A DNA stretch of 64,000 bases from Torreya grandis (Eukaryota; Streptophyta; Pinopsida; Cupressales; Taxaceae). Both the position numbers and the translations under genes were made by a program. The stretch's first letter is position 1. The number at the start of each line of letters is the position of its first letter. Of this stretch, positions 58,219-64,000 are shown in pieces. The DNA lies in contig JARHVA010000001.1 of assembly GCA_037957365.1 (NCBI GenBank), positions 14,710,001-14,774,000 of the forward strand, given 5' to 3'. Under the pieces are notes generated by a model. The model saw only the letters and a list, made by a program, of their open reading frames with translations, was not told the DNA's origin and ran no database searches.

Positions 58219-58646
58219 CTCTTTTCTGTAATAGCTAGTATGAACCTTGTGCAAGACAGAAACACTCTTACTAAAGCAAATTTTACAAAGAGCAGGCTAT
58301 TTTCGTAGGTGCAAGAATGCTTGAGAGTTTGTAAACTTTAAACTTGCTCAGGGATATTTATGGACCTTCAAGTCTTAAATAGCATTAAATTTGAATGACC
58401 ATTAGCAGATCCTACTCAATCTTTAGGAAATAGTGAGGTGGACACGCTATGCAAGTTATATCACAAGGTATCTTAGAGATTGCAAAAGATTTGAGAAGCA
58501 TTTAATGTGGATTTTTTTTTAAGAATTAAAACTTTCTAAGCTGCCAACTCTGTGTTTAAAACACTTATTTAAAAGGAAAGTGGGAAAACAATAATAGAAA
58601 AAAAATAATGCGGGAATGGAAAACTACCTAACTATATTAATTAAGC
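58219..58646 (-). other. E11 spacer between ORF1 and ORF2
   Basis: About 430 bp of AT-rich sequence, with a T9 run near 58511. No coding sense and no clear promoter seen. ORF2 would need internal initiation, splicing or its own promoter. Confidence 0.5.
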
Positions 58647-60340
58647 ATCCTTATCTCCCTCTGGGGTCAAAAACAAAATTTCTAATGTCTCCTTTATGAC
58701 AAGCCAACTTATGTTGCCATATAAGTGATTGAAATAGGTATATCTTTGGTGAAATGTCCTCTGTGTAGGCCACACATATTTGCCTACATTTGAGTGAGTT
58801 TGAGTCAAACATGCTTTCAACATCTATAAGCTCTTCTTGTTCTTGGAAGCCCATCAAATATTGGTTCTTCATGCTGTTGTGTCTCATCAAGAAATTGATG
58901 GTTGTCAGTTCTCCACTCTGTGCCGTTTGATATCCATCATCTTTTAGCTTATCTCCTTCTACCTCATTTTTGGGTTCCATTACATCATCATGCTCCTTGA
59001 TGATTTCAACTTCTTAAAAGGATAAATCTAAAAGCTGGCATCCCCACTGCATACTCAGTTGAGTCTCAATGTCATCTTCTCCACATTTGGCCAGTTCATA
59101 GCGTTCTTGAAGAATAGTGTCACCTATCTCAATGACTTGATCAAGGGAGTGTCCATGCTCCTCCATATCTTCTTGTAAAGTGAGAAAAAGTCAAAAATGA
59201 TCTCTTCCTCATTAGAGGTTAAGACAAAAGCTTGTGACTTGTCCTCTTGTTTATCGAAGGGTGCTCCTATGGTGATTTCCTCCTTATCTATCATGCAATC
59301 TTCTTGACTAGCCATGAACTGAGCATATTCTTCTTCCAAATTTTTAGATGGTTTATGATCTTCTTTCTTCCAACTTGGAATTTGGACATCATGTTGAGAG
59401 ATCTGAGGATTGGTAGAAGATGTATTTTTTGGCGTAAGCTCTTTTCTAAGGTCTGAAAGCTCTATCTCTCTCTCTCTAAGTGATCTCATCTTTGCCTCTT
59501 ATTCCTCAACTTGCTTAGCTAGATTTTCTTGAAAGAGTCTTTTCTAGAGCTCATAGGAATCATCATAGAAGTGAGGAGTGCATGAAGGCTAAGATGAAAA
59601 GCAAGAAGCTTCTTGAGGAATGGTGAGAGGGACTTGGGGGGGAAGTGAGGGTTTGGAGTCCACTTCCCTTACTGCTAACATAGACTCAGCATTATTGGGG
59701 AAATGACCTTGATAGGTTTGACTTGGTTCATAAGCAGGGGTTGCGTATGTCTGATATGAAACTTGTGGTAGTGGATATGCAGTTTGATAGACTTGGTAAT
59801 GATGTCTCTCATGAATACTCAGTTTCTCTTCTAGAAATACAATCAAGACACACACATCTAACATCTCATATGTAAGCCTTTGCCAATTTGCTCTTTCAAT
59901 GGGATCCCATTCACTTTTAATTAGATCTACTACATCCCTTACTTGATGGATGACATGATTAGGAATTTCTTGGCCAAATCCCCTTCTATTATCAAGCTCC
60001 AATACATGTTTTTTATATCCCAGTAATGCTTTTTGGAAGGTGGAAATGAGATTAGGTTGAGCATGGGATGTGACATGTTGGGGAGACTAGACATAAGACT
60101 GGTATAACTCATGATAGGGCTGGTCATATCAGACTTGTGAATGGATAAACTCATGACCATATGCATCCTTGTTGCTTGACACGATTCCATGAGAAACTTG
60201 ATCTTGATTAAAAATATATGAAGGAGAATAAGACTCATAGATATGAGTAATAGAATTATACATACCAAATGGTGATTTATTGATGATACCAGGACTGCTC
60301 AATCAACTGATTCAACTCAGAGTCACCACTGGTGTTGATA
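58647..60340 (-). pseudogene. E11 ORF1: gag-position protein of unknown family, broken
   Basis: It lies right after the primer site, where gag is expected. Minus-strand frames show an early segment NTSGDSELNQLIEQSWYHQ near 60340-60290, a Tyr/Gln/Ser-rich part, then from 60002 ELDNRRGFGQEI, VVDLIKSEWDPIERANWQRL and a Tyr/Pro-rich tract. From 59489 a charged helical piece follows (RSLREREIELSDLRKEL). After a frameshift, 58980-58651 reads DDGYQTAQSGELTTINFL and ends FVFDPRGR. No zinc knuckle and no W-Y gag core are seen. A structural, gag-like role is only an inference from position. The exact start is unknown. Confidence 0.5.
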
Positions 60341-60403
60341 AAAACCTTTAAAGGTTGGCTGGACAAAGAACACACCAAAATTCTTCAACTTCTTGAAAGA
60401 TAT

Positions 60404-60421
60404 GTCCCACTGGGCATGCCA
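60404..60421 (-). other. E11 primer-binding-site candidate
   Basis: TGGCATGCCCAGTGGGAC on the minus strand, 5 bases from the 5' LTR. It begins with TGG as required. The tRNA is not identified. Confidence 0.55.
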
Positions 60422-60426
60422 AAAAC

Positions 60427-62702
60427 TATTGATGATGAAAATTGTGCTTGATTCTAATCAATCAATAATGGGAAGTTTCAAGCTATGGGACATTGCAGCT
60501 TGAGACAACCTCCAAATTTTAGAGAAGCTGGTCTCTTCTTTTATATCAAGTGTTGGGGGAAAAGGGATAGGAAATTAAATAGAAACACAAATGCAGTTAT
60601 TGAAACCTAATTATGGCGATGCGCCTGAGCATAATCCTATTCCTAACCTGAGCACAATGAGACTATATGTAGGATTCAATTACATTTAAGAGCAGACAAG
60701 TGCATGATCAATGTAAAAGATTAAAATAGTAGAAACAGAGGCTCACAACAGAGGCTTCTCTTGATGAGATACAAAAATGTCAACCAAGGCATAGTGTTCA
60801 ATCTTCTTGTAAGAATCTTCCAATCACATAAGAGGCACAAAAACACGTACAGTTATGTAGAACTTCTAACTCAAGAAAATGGGACAAAAGCAAATGACTT
60901 TCCCAATCACAACTCTAGAAAATCTACAGTATAGACTAATTTTGAAAATGACACAGATAATATCAACAAGGGCATAGTGTTTAATCTTCTTAATTCATTC
61001 AGCCACATAAAAGGCACAGAAACATGCACAGTTACATCAACTTTACAACTCAAGAAAATGAGACAAAAGTAAATGATACTACTTAGTCAAAATCTCTAGC
61101 CAGTCTTAACTCTAGAAAGTCCTCCCTTTCTTTTTTACAATTCTTCTCCTTTTATAGCCTTGGATGTCTCATCCCATCACCACCTTTCCCATGCAATTCT
61201 ATTCCACCCTTAATTCACAGGGGACAAATAGATGGTGTTTTCAATGCCTTGGATGTATCTTGGTCTTATCAAGAAGGGCCATGCTAGAACAGGGTAGCTG
61301 CTATGACTGTGGTATGGCGATTCATGACTAGTAACTCCTTTTGCACCTAAATTTCTTCATCCCATCACCTGTTTAGCCACATAACTATCCATTCTCCTTT
61401 GCTTATAAGGGACAAATAGATGGCCCTTTTAATGTTTGCAGGCCCCCAAAAATCTACCCGACGAACTGTTCCATCTACCAGAAATAACTCCCACTGAGTT
61501 TCCCTCCATCTCGCTTTACGACAATAGATACACAGAACACTTTGTTCTGTTGAAACGGAAGAGGACACTTAGTCAATTTCTTAAAATTATTCTTATTACT
61601 TATAAGGCACAAGAGAATGACACTTGGCACTTTCTACCTAATTTATCGAAGACACGTGGCATTTTTTGCTTCTCTTTAGCTATGCTGTAGAATTATTCAG
61701 GGCACATATTAGGCTCCTATGGATGGTGACACTTGGAAGCTTCCACAACCCTTTGAAATAACACCTGGGATCCACCACAATTTTATTTGGCAATGAAGCT
61801 TGAAGATGGTCTCTCAAAAGTTGACACATGGCAGCCTCTACTGTTCTTGGGAAGATACGTGGCATCTTCTGCTTCTCCTACTAGGGGTATGTGGCACCTT
61901 TTGCTATTTTTGGGGATGGAGTAGAAAGGGGCTCAGAGAGTGACACTTCAGAGCCTCCATTACACTTCAACACTTAAACAAAATGGAACGATGCTTTTAT
62001 CCCTTCCAAAAAGGTACTTGAACCTTTTGGTTTTTGGGACACTCCCTTGAACTGCCTAATGAACCAAAATGGTTCAATGGTTCAACGATTCAACACTGCA
62101 CACCATCTACACATTAATCGAGGTATTAAACCAAAAAATTGAACCCTAACATTGAACCGACTATCTCTTAGGTGTCGACACATGGTGACTTCTGCTATTC
62201 TTTTGAAAAGTAGTCCAGGGTCTTCCGTGACTGCCACCTAGCACTTTCTGCTTCTTCCTGCTACTTAGCTTATTGCAACCCTTTCACCAAAAAATAGAAT
62301 GAAACATGGGTGCCGATGTGAGATGCAGATGCTGACACGTGGTGCATTCTACTTAGCTGCTATTAGATATGTGCCATGATCCATGGCTTTCCTGAAAATT
62401 ATGAAAAGTGTCTCGGACGACGCTAGCTGGCCGACTTTGTGTTTCGAAAAGCAAAACTTGGCGGCTTCCACTTGAATTCAATACTTAGGCAAAAATGAAA
62501 TGAAGGAAATGAAAAATGGGAAAGAGAACCTATGCTCAGACTATGCCACTTGCTAGCTTCCGCTGGACTTCAACACTTAGGCAAAAAATAAACCCGCTCT
62601 CTGCTCCAAAATTTTGCCACCATGACCAAGGTATGCAGGAACCAAAATTGCAGTGCGTGACTAAAAATTGGAATGCAACGTAGAGTAAAAAATTACTCTA
62701 AA
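60427..62702 (-). repeat. E11 5' LTR
   Basis: 2276 bp. Its ends are mutated (TATTGAT and CTCTAAA where the left LTR has TGTTGAT and CTCTACA). TATA box at 61159-61150 on the minus strand. The G-box-like array is at 61615-62575, including a perfect GACACGTGGC at 61651-61660. Confidence 0.95.
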
Positions 62703-62707
62703 ATATC

Positions 62708-64000
62708 ATCTATTTTAGTGCAGTTATGTTACCCATTTGAGTCTAGACCATTTGCCAAATTTTTTTAAGTCCTTCATTGATAGTTTAAATTCAAAATTGC
62801 ACTTATATAAGTTCATAAAGTTGATGTGTTAAATTGGGTTTGCCCTTTTTCACTTAACTTGAGGGAACTTGGGTTTAATTTATAATTTGGATTGAAACTC
62901 ATTTATAGACTCATTATTACATTGTCATCATTGGTGGACTCAAGTCATCTTGCGTATCACTCACGCTTTGAGTCCTAGAACATGTTTTATACTACCATTC
63001 CTATTACCATATGGTGATATTGTGTTGTCCATTTGGTTCTAGCTTATACTTATGAATTCTCTCATATTTTTACATCTTGAGTTTTTTGGTTCACATTGTC
63101 TCCTTCATAATTTGAAGGGTTTTCTTCTAGTTTCCTAGTGTCAACTCATCAAAGTTAAACTAGATTTTATGCTATTGACTTATCACAAAAATCTAGGCTT
63201 TGGTGTACTAGTTTTCACCTTGGATTTTTGAGTTATCATACCCTCTTCCAATTCATATGATTTCAACTTTACCCAAGGTTGAGTAAATTTCATGAACACA
63301 TTCTCCTAATTTTGTGTGGTTCCTCACCACCCTCCTTTTATAGTCTCTTTAGTACCTTAGTCACTTGTTTGGAAGAAAGATAAAAATCCATACCTTATTT
63401 AAACATTTGTAAAACATTGTCCAAATCTTAGCAAATGTAAAGAACAAACCTCTCTAGACATGTTGCTAAGGTACACTTGTAATGGGGTCTCTTGCGGCCT
63501 TAGTTTCGACTTAGAGCGTTATTATGGCAGACATGAATATTTTATCTTGTTTGAGGATATCACCCTTTTCAATCCTATTTTTTGAAAACCAATCTGATCT
63601 ATGCCAATTTTTATGCGTCATTCTGATCTTGCCCCTTTAATTTGTGTAATACACTAAAAGGTTCCTAATTTTAGGATATCCTCCTCTAATTTGCACATTG
63701 TGCTCAAAGGTTACCATATTAGGTTATCCCCCTTCAACTAGTGTAAGTGAGAAAACTCCATCACGTGCAAAGTTTACCATGTTAGGCTATTATCCTTAAG
63801 CTTGTGTGAGCAATCTAACTCCATAATGCATAGAGGTTACCATTTTAGGACCTCATCCTTTGGTTTGTGCAAGCAACCAAAATATGCAATGTTTTGTTAT
63901 TACCATTCTAGACCCATCATCTATATTTATTAAGCCTATTGTTAAAGAACCTTCATTTGATGAACCAGAGTGTGTTGATCCCTTCTTCAATAGTCTAATT
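62708..64000 (+). mobile_element. E10, right part (continues past window end)
   Basis: This is the sequence that adjoined 52071 before E11 inserted, shown by the ATATC duplication. I see no coding sense. Four imperfect units of about 50-65 bp lie at 63656-63890, each starting AAAGGTTACCAT-like and containing TTAGG.TATCCTCC. Whether this is still LTR, or leader, cannot be told. Confidence 0.5.
63656..63890 (+). repeat. Degenerate short tandem repeat in E10
   Basis: Four units start at about 63656, 63706, 63769 and 63832 with AAAGGTTCC, AAAGGTTACC, AAAGTTTACC and AGAGGTTACC, followed by TTAGG and a TATCC/ATCC word. Confidence 0.65.

Larger units (their letters stand above)
52072..62702 (-). 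mobile_element. E11: 10.6-kb LTR element with two unknown ORFs and no visible pol
   Basis: LTRs of 2281 bp (52072-54352) and 2276 bp (60427-62702) are flanked by the perfect TSD ATATC (52067-52071, 62703-62707). The minus orientation is supported by a TATA box CTATAAAAGG in both LTRs, by both ORFs, and by a primer-site-like TGGCATGCCCAGTGGGAC (60421-60404) next to the right LTR. The internal 6.1 kb is filled by ORF1 (right) and ORF2 (left). I find no RT, RNase H, integrase, protease or zinc knuckle. It is therefore a non-autonomous large retrotransposon, or a family with unusual cargo. No good purine tract is seen next to the left LTR. Confidence 0.93.

Overview
The window looks like intergenic DNA from a large plant nuclear genome. 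It is AT-rich and contains no recognisable host gene, rRNA or tRNA. It is built almost entirely from LTR retrotransposons inserted into one another. A seed plant is certain enough from the Ty1/copia and Ty3/gypsy types. A large-genome lineage such as a gymnosperm is a guess from the nesting density and the very long elements. I recognise at least eleven elements, named E1 to E11 here. Five (E2, E3, E4, E7, E9) plus E11 are delimited by paired LTRs and 5-bp target site duplications (TSDs) read directly from the sequence.

Left half (1-33.6 kb), all on the minus strand, like nested dolls. E4 (pol-less copia-type, 6318-11720, TSD TTTGT) sits in E3 (Ty3/gypsy, 4938-23704, TSD AATCC/AATCT). E3 sits in the RNase H of E2 (Ty1/copia, 4241-29298, TSD TTGAA). 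E2 sits in the gag of E1 (gag-protease element, from before base 1 to 32119). E1 ends inside the gag of E5, whose 5' LTR starts at 33644. Beyond that lies another gypsy gag fragment, E6.

Right half (37-64 kb). E7 is a nearly complete plus-strand Ty1/copia element (37133-42676, TSD CATGT) inside E6. E8 is a plus-strand relative of E3 that starts at 42806. It is interrupted by E9 (45629-48684, TSD GTCTT), a gypsy element with most of pol deleted, and is cut off at 48887 by E10. E10 is a plus-strand LTR-like sequence of unresolved extent, interrupted by E11 (52072-62702, TSD ATATC). E11 is minus strand, has 2.28-kb LTRs, and carries two long ORFs that I cannot assign to gag or pol; no reverse transcriptase is visible in it.

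No element looks active. Nearly all stop codons in E7, E9 and E11 sit where C-to-T change of a CAG, CAA, CGA or TGG codon would put them, as expected of methylated, silenced DNA. The most unusual content is: E11 and its unknown ORFs; a G-box/ABRE-like motif array in the E11 U3; a GACGTCGGT-type repeat shared by the E7 LTRs and the E7 coding linker; GTCGAC-type arrays in the E3/E8 leaders; a 60-bp minisatellite and a promoter duplication in the E4 LTRs; and repeated polypurine-tract-like segments in E1.
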